Shown piece after piece: positions 4,771-5,446 of a stretch of DNA of 5,446 nt. Each line of letters starts with the position of its first letter. The first letter of the stretch is position 1. Source of the DNA: JAUWQU01 sp964605095 (GTDB lineage: Bacteria > Planctomycetota > Phycisphaerae > SM23-33); NCBI GenBank assembly GCA_964605095.1, contig CAZSBS010000297.1:1-5446 (forward strand), read 5' to 3'. The position numbers and the translations under genes were made by a program. The notes beneath the pieces are model-generated. The model made no database searches and was not told the origin of the DNA. It saw nothing but the letters and a program-made list of their open reading frames with translations.

Positions 4771-5446
4771 ACACACAACGCTTTCTGCTCGGCTTGGTCG
4801 CCATGGTTATTGCGCTGGGCGGGGCTCTGGCCATCCTGGATATGCGGGACACGCATCTGACGGTCACAAGCCACCCACGGGGGATAATGGGCACCGAGTG
4901 TTCCCTGACGGCCGGATGGCAGCCGGGATACCGCCCGCGCGCCGTACGGGCACTTGCCGCAGCCGAGCAGGCCCTGCGGACGGTCGAGGCCCACATGAGC
5001 ACGTACATACGGCTCTCAGAGCTATCGCAGCTCAACGACGCCCCCGCCGGCAAGGCCATGTCGCTCTCGCCGGACACGATGGCGGTGCTCCGGCTGTCCA
5101 TGCAGTTCAACGAGCAGACCGGCGGGGCATTCGACGTGACGTGCCTGCCGCTGTTTCGGCTCTGGGGTGAGGCAGGCAAGGCAAAGCGCCTGCCCACCGA
5201 TGCTATGCTTGCCGCCGCGAGGGCCAAGTGCGGCTGGGACAAGTGGAAGCTGCTGGACGACGGGGCGGTCAAGAGCGTCGACGGCGCGGGCATGGGCCTT
5301 GGCGGCGTTGCGAAGGGCTGGGCGATTGACCGTGCCGCCGAGGCGATGATGGCTACAGGCTGCCCCGGCGGACTGGTGGAGGTCGGCGGGGACATACGAT
5401 GTTTCGGCCGGCCCGCGCACAAAGGTAAATGGATCGTCGCCGTGCA
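4767..5446 (+). CDS. apbE: FAD:protein FMN transferase (ApbE family), membrane-anchored, partial
   Basis: The first 226 codons are present; the reading frame is still open at the window edge, so the C-terminus is missing (family members are usually about 300-350 residues). ApbE enzymes use Mg and FAD to attach FMN to a Thr or Ser of partner proteins such as RnfG, RnfD and NqrB/NqrC, outside the inner membrane. Residues about 6-24 (FLLGLVAMVIALGGALAIL) form a signal anchor; there is no lipobox Cys. Family landmarks follow in order: IMGTECSLT (40-48), MSTYIRLSELSQLN (77-90), TGGAFDVTCLPLFRLWG (118-134), GLGGVAKGWAIDRA (177-190) and EVGGDIRCFG (205-214). The ATG lies inside the queF stop (ATGA), implying coupled translation. 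No RnfG or NqrC partner is visible here, so the target is unknown. Confidence 0.9.
   Translation, partial: MNTQRFLLGLVAMVIALGGALAILDMRDTHLTVTSHPRGIMGTECSLTAGWQPGYRPRAVRALAAAEQALRTVEAHMSTYIRLSELSQLNDAPAGKAMSLSPDTMAVLRLSMQFNEQTGGAFDVTCLPLFRLWGEAGKAKRLPTDAMLAAARAKCGWDKWKLLDDGAVKSVDGAGMGLGGVAKGWAIDRAAEAMMATGCPGGLVEVGGDIRCFGRPAHKGKWIVAV

Noticed and set aside
4706..5422. 238-codon minus-strand frame
   Set aside because: It is antisense to the apbE-like gene, which shows ordered family motifs; the minus translation is low-complexity and Ser/Ala/Arg-rich.

Overview
The window looks like a piece of a GC-rich genome from the Planctomycetota or a related PVC-group bacterium. The main clue is a planctomycete-style pseudopilin with a class III prepilin N-terminus and an exact H-X9-DG motif near its C-terminus. 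Its neighbours are HEAT-repeat proteins carrying a membrane segment or a probable lipid anchor. This placement is an inference from protein style, since no rRNA or marker gene is present.

Minus-strand block (2971 down to 1): two successive copies of a two-gene cassette, each a HEAT-repeat protein followed by a pseudopilin. Copy A is a 256-aa HEAT protein with an N-terminal membrane segment (2971-2201) followed by a 365-aa pseudopilin (2118-1021). Copy B is a 247-aa HEAT protein with a lipoprotein-like N-terminus (828-85), whose stop codon overlaps the start of a second pseudopilin (88-1, cut by the window edge). Between the copies lies a short broken fragment of a third HEAT gene (about 1014-907), 67 of 76 columns identical in DNA to copy A. 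A strong hairpin sits between the two genes of copy A. The layout suggests an operon that grew by cassette duplication. HEAT proteins probably act as scaffolds, and pseudopilins belong to type II secretion or type IV pilus-like machines; the joint function here is unknown.

Middle (2972-3407): no gene is recognised. There is a candidate extended -10 promoter for the HEAT/pseudopilin block and a cluster of GGCTAC/GTAGCC hexamers that runs into the last codons of queC.

Right part: queC (minus, 4115-3408) and queF (plus, 4420-4770) are divergent and carry out consecutive steps of 7-deazaguanine synthesis: QueC makes preQ0 and QueF reduces it to preQ1, the queuosine precursor. Between them is a striking 143-bp imperfect palindrome (4227-4369) made of two inverted pairs of a 17-bp tandem unit, flanked by GAA/TTC tracts. 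queF overlaps by ATGA a gene for a membrane-anchored ApbE-type flavin transferase (4767 to the window end, incomplete).
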